The position numbers were made by a program, and so were the translations under genes. 64,000 nucleotides of DNA from Longispora sp040681875 (GTDB taxonomy: Bacteria; Actinomycetota; Actinomycetes; Mycobacteriales; Micromonosporaceae), in NCBI RefSeq assembly GCF_040681875.1, contig NZ_JBFAZP010000002.1, positions 310,001-374,000 of the forward strand, in the 5' to 3' direction. A model generated the notes under the pieces. It searched no databases. It was not told where the DNA came from and saw only the letters and a program-made list of their open reading frames with translations. Positions 56,691-64,000 of this stretch are shown here, piece by piece. Every line of letters begins with the position of its first letter. Position 1 is the stretch's first letter.

Positions 56691-58559
56691 CTAGGGCAGC
56701 GTGATGCGCCAGTTGTTGATCCGGCCGACGTCCGAGGCCGCGGTGTCGCGCGCCCGCAGGATCCAGGTGCCGTTGGCCGTCTCGCTGGCGGCGTCCACGG
56801 TGTAGGTGGCGACCACGTTGTCGCCGCTGTCACTGTCCGAACTCTTCAACCGGTACGCCGTGCCGTCGGGTGCGATCAGGTCCAGCTGCAGGTCGCCCCG
56901 GTAGGGGTGGGTGATGTCGACGCTGACCGACACGGCTGTCGAGGCCTGGCCGGGCACGCCGGTGACCGCGATCGGGCTGTCCACGGTCCCGTTGTCCGGG
57001 ATCGGGTACGCCGTGGCGTTGGTGAACGTCTGCCGCCCGCCGCCGGCCGTGCGCACGTCGTCGATCTGCGCCTCGACCAGGCTGGCCCCGCTCGCGTCGG
57101 CGGCCTCGACGAGCAGCCGGACGTTCTGCCCGACGAACGCGCTCAGGTCCGCCGCGCCGGTCTGCCAGACCCCGTCGGTGTCGGTGGCGCTGGCCTGTTT
57201 CTCGAACACCGTGGTGGTGCTCGCACCGACGACCCGGACCCGCAGGTAGTCGCTGGACGACGCGTTGGAGCCGTACGCGAAGTTGTAGCGGAACGACAGG
57301 TTCGACGTCGCCGCGGTCACGGCGAACTGGGGCGAGCGGATGGAGCTGACCCCGCCGTCGAGGTCGTTCGCCCCGGAGGACGCCCCGGCGAGTCTGCCGG
57401 TCACCAGGGAGTTCGAGCCGCTCGTGGTGGTGCCGAGCTGCTTGGCCCCGTTGTCGGTGGTCGCCTCGGGGTCGCCGCGCTCCCACCTGCCGGCCGTGGC
57501 GGTGTCGGAACCGGCCGGGTTGACGGTCCAGCCCTTGTCGGTCTCGAAGTCGTCGGTGAACCCGACGCCCGGCGTACCCGTCGGAGTGGGGGTCGGGGTG
57601 GGGGTGGGGGTGGGACTCGGGCTGGCCGTCGGCGTCGGGGTGGAACCGGTCGCCTTGTGGCAGGTGCCCTCCCCCGAGTCGGTGAACGTCCGCCCCTCCA
57701 CCGGCACGAAGTCGTACCGGAACCCGGTCGGCTTCAGGGTCAGCTTCACCACGCCGAGGGTCGAGTCGTTGCCGACCTCGAAGTTGGGCGCGGTCTGGTT
57801 GAAGCTGTACAGGCCGCGCCCGCCGGTGCCGACGAGCAGCTGGCGCAGCCCGTTGGCGGTGTCGAGGGTGCCGTCGGGCTTCATCGGCGCGAACCGCTGG
57901 TAGTTGTGGTCGTGGCCGGCGAGGACCAGGTCGGCCTTGGCGTCGTACAGCGCCTGCCACAGCGGCTGCGGCTTGGTGCTGGTCCCGTGGTCGCCCCGGC
58001 TGAACCGGGGGTGGTGCATGTACGCGGCGGTGCACTTCTTCGTGTTGGCCGCCAGGTCGGCGCGCAGCCACTGCTCCTGGGCCGAGCCGGCCGTGACCGC
58101 GATGTTCGTGTTCAGCGCGATGAAGTGCCAGTCGCCGAGGTTGTAGCTGTAGTAGCCCTTGCCCCGTTCACCGGCCCGGCCGTTGGCCTGCCCGACGCCG
58201 TTGTAGTAGTCGAAGTAGCCCGACGCGTTGGACGTCTGGTACTCGTGGTTGCCCACCGACGGGTACGTGATCGACTTGAACTTCCCCCAGTAGGGGTCGT
58301 AGGAGTTGTTGTACTCGCTGAGCGTGCCGTCCTCGTAGGCGTTGTCGCCCAGGGTGATCACCGCGGCCGGGTTCATCGCGGTGGCCAGGTCGGCCGTCTG
58401 GTCGCAGGACGTGCCGCACAGGTCACCCACCACCGTGACCACGAGGTCCGCGGCCGGCGCCGCCGTCGGGGCGGTCTGGGCCCCGGCGGTGCCCGCGACG
58501 ACGACCGCCCCACCGAGCAGCACTGCCGTGGCCGCGGCCACGACGTGTCTGGCTCTCAT
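56691..58559 (-). CDS. secreted metallophosphoesterase with P/homoB domain
   Basis: A 622-residue exported enzyme. The signal peptide (VVAAATAVLLGGAVVVAG) is followed by a purple-acid-phosphatase-like calcineurin domain. Its metal ligands lie in VVGDLCG, LGDNAYEDG, VGNHEYQ, MHHPRFS and GHDHNYQR, residues 40-260. A PTPTPTPT linker near 310-330, a beta-sandwich region (about 335-510) and a C-terminal P/homoB domain (about 515-622) follow. GAGAGG precedes the ATG. It heads a three-gene operon, suggesting it frees phosphate from an external substrate for the neighbouring transporter, by inference. Confidence 0.9.
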   Translation of the reverse strand: MRARHVVAAATAVLLGGAVVVAGTAGAQTAPTAAPAADLVVTVVGDLCGTSCDQTADLATAMNPAAVITLGDNAYEDGTLSEYNNSYDPYWGKFKSITYPSVGNHEYQTSNASGYFDYYNGVGQANGRAGERGKGYYSYNLGDWHFIALNTNIAVTAGSAQEQWLRADLAANTKKCTAAYMHHPRFSRGDHGTSTKPQPLWQALYDAKADLVLAGHDHNYQRFAPMKPDGTLDTANGLRQLLVGTGGRGLYSFNQTAPNFEVGNDSTLGVVKLTLKPTGFRYDFVPVEGRTFTDSGEGTCHKATGSTPTPTASPSPTPTPTPTPTPTGTPGVGFTDDFETDKGWTVNPAGSDTATAGRWERGDPEATTDNGAKQLGTTTSGSNSLVTGRLAGASSGANDLDGGVSSIRSPQFAVTAATSNLSFRYNFAYGSNASSSDYLRVRVVGASTTTVFEKQASATDTDGVWQTGAADLSAFVGQNVRLLVEAADASGASLVEAQIDDVRTAGGGRQTFTNATAYPIPDNGTVDSPIAVTGVPGQASTAVSVSVDITHPYRGDLQLDLIAPDGTAYRLKSSDSDSGDNVVATYTVDAASETANGTWILRARDTAASDVGRINNWRITLP

Positions 58560-58676
58560 CGTTTCACCTCTCGTCAGAATTGCGGATCGATGGCCCTGTC
58601 TACCCGCAGGTCACTAAGCTGCGGGGCAGCCGACTGCCAATGGCACGAATGTGCACCGGGACGAAGGGAACCCACG

Positions 58677-59588
58677 ATGGGTACGGAGGCTCTCGCCGCC
58701 GACCTCCGCCTGCTCGGACTCGCCCCGGCCGACGCCGACGCCTACGTCGCACTGCTCAGAACGGATAACGACCCCCCGACGGGTACGGATACCCGGCTGC
58801 TCGACCTCGGCCTGGCCAACCGGGTCGCCCAGCACCTGGAGCCGGTACCGCCCGCCGTGGCCCTGGACCTGCTCACCCACCGCCGCGAGGCCGAACTGGC
58901 CGGCGCGCGGATCGCGGTCCGCAACGCGTACGCCGCCGGGCCCCAGGCCGACGGCTGCGGCACGGTCGAGGTGCTCTCCGGCCCGGTGATGCGCGCCCGG
59001 ATCAAGGACGCCGAACGTAACGCGGTCCGCCTGGTCCGGATGCTGGACTCCCCGCCGCACTACGCCGCGTCCACCCCCAACCGGGAACAGCTGGCGAACC
59101 TGGACCGCGGCGTCGACTACCAGGTGGTGTACGCGGCGGCGTCCCTGACCCTGCCCGGCTACCTGGCCGGCAACATCATCCCGGCCGCCGAGCACGGCGA
59201 ACGGGCCCGGATGCTCGACGCGCTGCCGGTGAAGGTGTCCATCTTCGACGACGAGGTGGCCTACGTCGGCCACACGTTGCAGGACACCGCCGCGATGCGG
59301 TCGATGACCCGGGTCGGACCGGGCAGCCTGCTGACGGGCCTGATCGGTCTGGTCGAACAGTGCTGGGCGCTCGGGCTGGCGTTCTACCGCGGCGACAGCC
59401 CGCTGCGGGCCGACGAGCGCCGGCTGCTGGCCCTGCTGGTCGCCGACGCCAGCGACGAGCGGATCGCCGCCGAGCTCGGCGTCGGCCGGCGGACCCTGTA
59501 CCACCGGCTGGAGGTGCTGATGACCAGGGCCGGGGCGGCGAACCGGTTCCAGTTGGCGGTCGCGGCGGTGGACCTCGGCTGGCTCTAG
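58677..59588 (+). CDS. TrmB/LuxR-like helix-turn-helix regulator A
   Basis: A 303-residue cytoplasmic regulator. The N-terminal segment LLGLAPADADAYVALLRT resembles TrmB-type winged helices. A central domain (about 100-230) has VDYQVVYAAASLTLPGYLAG. A LuxR-type C-terminal helix-turn-helix (ADASDERIAAELGVGRRTLY, then HRLEVLMTRAGAANRFQLA) ends it. It is paralogous to the convergent gene at 59640. The ATG at 58677 has GAAGGGA upstream. The effector is unknown. It is divergent from the phosphoesterase operon, which is a candidate target. Confidence 0.78.
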   Translation: MGTEALAADLRLLGLAPADADAYVALLRTDNDPPTGTDTRLLDLGLANRVAQHLEPVPPAVALDLLTHRREAELAGARIAVRNAYAAGPQADGCGTVEVLSGPVMRARIKDAERNAVRLVRMLDSPPHYAASTPNREQLANLDRGVDYQVVYAAASLTLPGYLAGNIIPAAEHGERARMLDALPVKVSIFDDEVAYVGHTLQDTAAMRSMTRVGPGSLLTGLIGLVEQCWALGLAFYRGDSPLRADERRLLALLVADASDERIAAELGVGRRTLYHRLEVLMTRAGAANRFQLAVAAVDLGWL

Positions 59589-59639
59589 GCCCGGGTCCGC
59601 TCCCGGCCGGCTCCGGCCGGCGGCCAGCCCCGGCCGGCT

Positions 59640-60626
59640 CTAGCCCAGCCAGCCCGCGCGGCGGGCGTACATCGCCAGCTGGACCCGGTTCGCCGCGCCC
59701 GCCCGGGTCATCAGCGCGCCGAGCCGCCGGTAGAAGGTCCGCCGGCTCAGGCCCAGGTCCCGGATCACGTGCTCGTCGGTCGCGCCCGCCGCCAGGAGTG
59801 CCAGCAGCCTGCGCTCGGCGGGCGGCGGGCCGCACCGGTCCGGGGTGGTGGCCGCCGGGTACAGCGGGGCGGCGGTGCGCCAGGTCAGCTCGAACAGCCC
59901 GGCCAGCGCCGACAGCAGCCCCGACGGCCGGACCATCAGCAGCACCGGACTGGACTCCGCTGGGCGCGCCGACGGCGACAGCAGCGCCAGCCGGTCGTCG
60001 ACCAGGGTCAGCTTCACCGGCAGGGCGGGCGCCTGGCGGGCCTGTTCCCCGGCGGCCACGCACGGGGCGATGTTGCCGTCCAGGTAGCCCGGGCGGGCGA
60101 GCGACCCGGCCGCGTACACCACCCGGTAGCGGATACCGGTGGCCAGCTGGTCCAGTTCCACGGTGTTGGCGACGTCGGGGAAGAAGTACGGCGGGGTGTC
60201 GAAGCGGCGGATCTCGGCGGTGGCGCTGCGTTCGACCTGCCGGATCCGTTGCCGGATCGCCTCCCCCGCGACCTCCTCCACCACCCCGTCGGCCGGGTGC
60301 GCGTGCCGCGACCGGCGGAACTCCTCGTACGCGGCCAGCACCGTCGACCGGGCCCGGTGGATCGCGGCCTGCCGGCGGCCGGCGAGGATCTCCAGGCCCA
60401 CGTCCGGCGGCACGGCGACCAGCCGGTCCCCCGACAGCGGGTCGACCGTGGCCAGGCCGAGGTCGACGAGGCTGTGCAGTGCCGGGTCCCCGGGGGCGCC
60501 GGGGTCGCGGGGGCCGGGGTCGCGGGCCAGGAGGAGGCGTTCGTAGGCCGCGCACTCGGCCGGGTCGAGACCCAGCAGTTCCAGGTGCCCGGCCAGGTCC
60601 GCGCCGATCGTCGCCCCGACTGTCAC
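59640..60626 (-). CDS. TrmB/LuxR-like helix-turn-helix regulator B
   Basis: A 328-residue paralogue of regulator A with the same order of parts: LELLGLDPAECAAYERLLL, then IRYRVVYAAGSLARPGYLDG, then the LuxR-type end GATDEHVIRDLGLSRRTFYR and LMTRAGAANRVQLA. GGAGGAGGCGAA before the GTG fixes the start. The pair is tail-to-tail with a 51-base gap rich in GGCCGG. Regulator B has a longer N-terminal insert. The target may be the adjacent beta-lactamase-like gene or its own promoter. Confidence 0.78.
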   Translation of the reverse strand: MTVGATIGADLAGHLELLGLDPAECAAYERLLLARDPGPRDPGAPGDPALHSLVDLGLATVDPLSGDRLVAVPPDVGLEILAGRRQAAIHRARSTVLAAYEEFRRSRHAHPADGVVEEVAGEAIRQRIRQVERSATAEIRRFDTPPYFFPDVANTVELDQLATGIRYRVVYAAGSLARPGYLDGNIAPCVAAGEQARQAPALPVKLTLVDDRLALLSPSARPAESSPVLLMVRPSGLLSALAGLFELTWRTAAPLYPAATTPDRCGPPPAERRLLALLAAGATDEHVIRDLGLSRRTFYRRLGALMTRAGAANRVQLAMYARRAGWLG

Positions 60627-60751
60627 TTCGCCTCCTCCGGGTCCCGGTCGACCGGATGCAAGGCGACCACAGACCGACCGCCGGGTCAATGCCGCGGGCC
60701 GGTCCCCCGTTCCCGGGCGGTGCCCCCGCCGGGCACGGGGACCGTTGCGGG

Positions 60752-61816
60752 TCAGGCGCGGTCGGCGGCCTCGAAGTGGTCGACCACCACGCGGGCGATC
60801 CGGCCGATCCGGTCCTCCTCCCGCTGGTAGTCGCCCGCGAGGTCGTTGGCGAACACCGCGATGGCGATGGGACCCGAGGCCGCGTACACGACGCCGATGT
60901 CGTTGGCGTCGAAGGGCGGGTAGTCGCCGGTCTTGTGCGCGACGGGCTCGTCGAGCAGGCCCGGCAGGCGGCGTTCGCCCAGCTGCTGTTCCCGCAGGGC
61001 GGCGAGCATCTCGGCGCAGCCGGCGGCCGACGCGGCGGTCCCGCGCTCGATCGACTCCAGCAGCCGGACGGCCTCGCGCGGCGTCATCTGTCCGAAGCAC
61101 GTGGGCAGGCCGCGCTCCTTCGCCAGCGCGCGGACCTCGTCGAGCGGACGGGCCACGAGGGCCGCGATCTGGTCCTCGATCCCCCGCTGCCACTCCGGGG
61201 TCATGCCCGCCCACCCGGGATCGCCGTGGCCGAGCGCGTAGGCCTGCGCGCCGGTGAGCGCCGCGTGCCCCGGGTCCGCCAGCACGTACGGGAACCGGGC
61301 GGCGTCCAGCACGCTCTGGGCGAAGCGGGTGTGGGCGTACCCCGAGTCGGCGAGCCAGGCGTTGAGCGCGTCGGGGCCGCCGACCCGGGCGAGCAGCAGA
61401 TCGGTGGCGGTGTTGTCGCTGGCCAGGAGCATCATGGTCACCAGGTCGCGGACGGTGACCTCCGCGCCCGGCTGGAGGTAGCGCAGGAAACCGGAGCCGC
61501 CGACGATGTCGGACCGGGTCAGCCGGACCCGCTCGTCCAGGTCGAGCAGCCCGGCGTCGGCGAGCTGGTACGCGCGGACGGCCACCGTCACCTTGATGAC
61601 GCTCTGGGTCTCGAAGACCACGTCGGGGCGGACCGAGGCCTCCTCGCCCGTGGTCAGGTGCTTGACGTGGATCCCCACGCCGAGCGGCTTGCCGTCGCGC
61701 ACCGTCTCCAGTTCGACCACTCCGGCGGGGGCCGTGGGGTCCGGGGGCTCCTGGAGCGTGAACCGTGCGGCTTCGGCTTCCAGCAGGGCGGTGAGCCCAC
61801 TCGCGTCAGTACCCAT
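60752..61816 (-). CDS. class A beta-lactamase-like serine hydrolase
   Basis: A 354-residue protein with the class A fold. The catalytic SxxK is SVIK near residue 71, SDN is in LLASDNTATD near 129, and KTG is in AHKTGDYPP near 295. The first ~30 residues carry no signal peptide, so it would stay inside unless a different start is used. The stretch TPREAVRLLESIERG fits the family, but the omega-loop Glu is not obvious, so beta-lactam hydrolysis is uncertain. I chose the ATG at 61816; an upstream ATG adds 24 unlikely residues. Confidence 0.8.
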   Translation of the reverse strand: MGTDASGLTALLEAEAARFTLQEPPDPTAPAGVVELETVRDGKPLGVGIHVKHLTTGEEASVRPDVVFETQSVIKVTVAVRAYQLADAGLLDLDERVRLTRSDIVGGSGFLRYLQPGAEVTVRDLVTMMLLASDNTATDLLLARVGGPDALNAWLADSGYAHTRFAQSVLDAARFPYVLADPGHAALTGAQAYALGHGDPGWAGMTPEWQRGIEDQIAALVARPLDEVRALAKERGLPTCFGQMTPREAVRLLESIERGTAASAAGCAEMLAALREQQLGERRLPGLLDEPVAHKTGDYPPFDANDIGVVYAASGPIAIAVFANDLAGDYQREEDRIGRIARVVVDHFEAADRA

Positions 61817-61934
61817 CAGAGGTCTGCCTTTTCCACGCAACGGGCAGCGGTGCCCGGCCCAGGAGCGGCGGTCGCCGCGGTCCGCCACAGTGTCACCGAG
61901 GCGGGCACCCGCGACAACGCATTTACCGCCGTGC

Positions 61935-61961
61935 GCCCCGTGGTCCGCGCGACCACGGGGC
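61935..61961 (-). terminator. terminator of the PspC gene
   Basis: GCCCCGTGGTC at 61935-61945 and GACCACGGGGC at 61951-61961 form a perfect 11-bp stem with a 5-base loop, 8 bases after the PspC stop. Confidence 0.75.
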
Positions 61962-61969
61962 GGGTCGGG

Positions 61970-62155
61970 CTAGTGGTCCCGGCTCGGCATGATGATCCAC
62001 AGCGCGATGTAGATCAGGAACTGCGGACCCGGCAGCAGGCAGGACAGGAGGAACAGGAGCCGGACGGTGTTCGGGCTCATCCCGAACCGGTCGGCCAGCC
62101 CGGCGCACACACCGGCGATCACGCGATTACGGGGCCTGCTCATCGTCTTCGTCAT
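61970..62155 (-). CDS. PspC-domain small membrane protein
   Basis: A 61-residue PspC protein with the signature RVIAGVCAGLADRFGMSPNT and a membrane helix (LLFLLSCLLPGPQFLIYIALW) ending IIMPSRDH. PspC-domain proteins take part in envelope-stress responses. No PspA gene is nearby. It lies alone, with a terminator following. Confidence 0.92.
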   Translation of the reverse strand: MTKTMSRPRNRVIAGVCAGLADRFGMSPNTVRLLFLLSCLLPGPQFLIYIALWIIMPSRDH

Positions 62156-62276
62156 GCCCTCAACGATCCGTCACGGCCGGCCCACCCGCATCGGGAACAA
62201 CCCCGATCTTGACCCTTAGCGGGCAGGTCAGGGGTCCGACGCCCGAAACCCCCCGACCCTTCGACGGGTACGGCTG

Positions 62277-63017
62277 TCAGGCGCCGTCCCGCCACAGCGC
62301 CATCCCCTCGACGACGGTCAGCTCCTCGGAGACCCGTCGCCGCTCCGGTCCGGTGAGCGCGATCGCCCGCAGTTGCTCCAGCAGCGGCTCGATCCGCTCG
62401 GGTTCGCCGAGGGCGGTCGCCACCTCGATCAGGGCGGCCAGGGCCAGCGCCCGGTCCACCGCCGGGGCTTTCTCGCCGTGCCGGCGCAGCCCGGAGGTGA
62501 GGGTCCGGTACGCGGCCCGGTCGTCGTTCTTGAACTCGCGGAGGATCCGGGCGCTGTCGAGGACCCGGGCGAGCCCGTCGAGCTCCTTGGACCCGCCGTA
62601 CTCCAGTTCCATCGGCTCGTCGCGCTGGATGAACAGGACGCTGTTGCCCGAGGGGTCGACCAGCGTGAACCGGCTCGCGCCGGGCCGGTACCGGGTGATC
62701 CTCGGCTGCCCCGTGGCCAGCACCTTGCCGTGGGCCGCGCGCATGGCGGCGGTGAAGGCGGCGTGGTACGGGGCGACCGCGTCGACCATCACCAGGCAGC
62801 AGCCGCCGGCCTCCTTCGCCGGGTCCAGGTCCTTCGGTGCCCCCGTGAAGTGCAGGTGGAAACCGCTCATGCTCAGCGCGAGATACACGTAGGGCTTCGC
62901 CTGCCGGTACGTCACCGCGAAGCCGAGCATCTCGTAGAACGCGACGGTGTCGTCCACCGACACGCACGGCAGCATCGGGATGGTCGTCTCGTTCGCCTGG
63001 ATGGTCGCCTCAGTCAC
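62277..63017 (-). CDS. VOC-fold protein with helical C-terminal domain
   Basis: A 246-residue protein. Residues 10-135 have the vicinal-oxygen-chelate fold, with PCVSVDDTVAFYEMLGFAVT, HLHFTGAPK and FTLVDPSGNSVLFIQ, similar to bleomycin-resistance and glyoxalase proteins. A C-terminal ~100-residue helical part (ALALAALIEVATALGEPERI) is less common. The metal-binding His/Glu set is partly present. GTG start with GAGAGG upstream. A drug- or metabolite-binding role is inferred. Confidence 0.82.
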   Translation of the reverse strand: MTEATIQANETTIPMLPCVSVDDTVAFYEMLGFAVTYRQAKPYVYLALSMSGFHLHFTGAPKDLDPAKEAGGCCLVMVDAVAPYHAAFTAAMRAAHGKVLATGQPRITRYRPGASRFTLVDPSGNSVLFIQRDEPMELEYGGSKELDGLARVLDSARILREFKNDDRAAYRTLTSGLRRHGEKAPAVDRALALAALIEVATALGEPERIEPLLEQLRAIALTGPERRRVSEELTVVEGMALWRDGA

Positions 63018-63113
63018 TGGTCCGCGCCTCTCGATCCGTGGCCCCTCGATCGTTCGACGCCATTGTGACCGGGTTCGCGGATTTCCGCCTATGCGACAGG
63101 ATCCGTCGATGCG

Positions 63114-63872
63114 TCAGGCGACCCGGGTCGGTTCGGGCTTCGTGGCCGGCTTGCGGTTCTGGTCGAGGGGTACGAAGAGCAGGCCGAACAGGGTGCAGCC
63201 CACGATCGCCACGATCGGCGCGATGAACACGAACCGGTTGACCCCGCCGGAGACCTCGGCGGCCCGGTGCAGGTGCACCTGGATCCCGAACATCCCGGTG
63301 TAGTGCATGCCGACCACGGCCAGGCCCATGATCAGGGCGGCGCCCGCCATCGAGGCCCAGCGCTGGATCTTCAGGGTGAACCACAGGGCCACGGTGGACG
63401 CTGCCACGGCGATCACGACCGAGGCCACGTAGTACGCCGGGTCGTAGCTGACCGTGCCGCCCATCCGCATCGCCGCCATGCCCGTGTAGTGCATCGCGGC
63501 GACGCCGAGGCCGGTGAACACACCGCCGAGCAGGATCCGCCAGACCGACGCGTCGCCGAAGCCCACGATGAACAGGCCGATGCCCACGGACAGGACGGCG
63601 ATCAGCGCGCTCCCGGCCGTCACGGCGGGGTCGTAGCGCAGGTCCGTGCCCGGGACGTCGAAGCCGACGATCGCGGTGAAATGCATCGTCCAGATCCCGC
63701 AACAGCCGATGGAGAAGGCGCCCGCGACGAGCCACCACTGCCGGCCGGCCATGGACGGGTGATGGCGCGCATTGGACGTGCAGACCAGTCCGATACCGCA
63801 ACCGAATACCGCGATCACGTATGCCGCGACGGGGGTGACCCACCCGAGCGCGAACTGCTGCACCTCGGCCAT
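63114..63872 (-). CDS. MHYT-domain integral membrane sensor
   Basis: A 252-residue membrane protein with seven predicted helices. Three MHYT-type motifs are present: WTMHFTAI, AAMHYTGMA and VGMHYTGMF, with the second and third perfect. MHYT proteins are thought to bind copper and sense oxygen, CO or NO, usually with a GGDEF/EAL domain; here the domain stands alone. I chose the ATG at 63872, with CGGAG upstream, over the GTG at 63890. The 110 bases beyond it to the window end show no complete gene. Confidence 0.85.
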   Translation of the reverse strand: MAEVQQFALGWVTPVAAYVIAVFGCGIGLVCTSNARHHPSMAGRQWWLVAGAFSIGCCGIWTMHFTAIVGFDVPGTDLRYDPAVTAGSALIAVLSVGIGLFIVGFGDASVWRILLGGVFTGLGVAAMHYTGMAAMRMGGTVSYDPAYYVASVVIAVAASTVALWFTLKIQRWASMAGAALIMGLAVVGMHYTGMFGIQVHLHRAAEVSGGVNRFVFIAPIVAIVGCTLFGLLFVPLDQNRKPATKPEPTRVA

Positions 63873-64000
63873 GACACTCCGATTCACCACGCGGTTAGCT
63901 GTCCTAAAAGTAGAACATCAAGTGGCGTGACCTGCCAGTTTGACCCCGGCGGAACAGGCGGCGGGACTGGGCGTCTCGTGCGGATTCAGTATGACGAACG

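Noticed and set aside
57585..57650. GT-rich microsatellite
   Set aside because: It is the codon repeat of the PTPTPT linker in the phosphoesterase, an ordinary linker.
1..64000. Prophage, insertion sequences, toxin-antitoxin or defence islands, tRNA genes
   Set aside because: No transposase, integrase, capsid, nuclease-defence or cloverleaf signals were found; the RtcB and XRE genes alone do not make such a system.

Overview
The window is one contiguous stretch of very GC-rich DNA. Its GC-ending codons, GTG and TTG starts, four-base gene overlaps and gene families point to a filamentous actinomycete. A Micromonosporales- or Streptomyces-like organism is my inference; there is no rRNA to settle it. 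I see no prophage, insertion sequence, CRISPR array, tRNA or rRNA gene. The region looks like chromosomal accessory and secretome territory rather than core housekeeping.

Layout. 1-1.8 kb: the 3' end of a 2-methylisoborneol synthase, its geranyl-diphosphate methyltransferase, and an IclR regulator. 1.9-9.5 kb: small membrane proteins, a UvrA2-like ATPase and a NarL-type two-component system. 9.6-12.4 kb: a lipase-like hydrolase and a divergent TetR/DUF4386 pair sharing twin operators. 12.3-18.4 kb: six overlapping genes on the minus strand for a nitrate-reductase-like membrane complex: cytochrome b, molybdopterin catalytic subunit, four-cluster ferredoxin, Tat-type Rieske protein, a repeat-tailed membrane protein, and a NarK transporter. 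18.6-34.7 kb: exported proteases and assorted genes, namely an M4 protease, a TetR-controlled dehydrogenase/hydrolase fusion, a calmodulin-like EF-hand protein, an M48 protease, a PGRS-like secreted glycine-rich protein, an ECF sigma/YCII pair, an XRE regulator, and an unusual M4-M28 double protease.

34.9-48.1 kb is an organosulfur-scavenging locus. A cysteine-rich 23-residue leader peptide precedes eight genes on the minus strand: a peptide-type ABC transporter, two NtaA/DszA-type flavin monooxygenases, an SfnB-like dehydrogenase and an aldo/keto reductase. Divergent from these is a second SfnB-like gene followed by ssuD. No flavin reductase partner is in the window. Together the genes would import organosulfur compounds and release sulfite, with the leader peptide sensing cysteine supply.

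48.2-64 kb: an RtcB-family RNA ligase, an M14 carboxypeptidase, a PH-like membrane protein, a histidine phosphatase, ChaA, a three-gene operon (secreted metallophosphoesterase, MFS transporter, beta-propeller protein), two convergent paralogous TrmB/LuxR-like regulators, a class A beta-lactamase-like protein, PspC, a VOC protein and an MHYT membrane sensor.

Three themes recur. Many start codons sit 6-8 nt after a TANNNT -10 element, suggesting leaderless mRNAs. Short GC-rich tandem repeats have expanded inside linkers and intergenic gaps. Several exported enzymes end in the same P/homoB domain. The most unusual items are the nitrate-reductase-like operon with its minisatellite-encoded tails, the M4-M28 fusion protease, the calmodulin-like protein and an unassigned 31-residue peptide gene.
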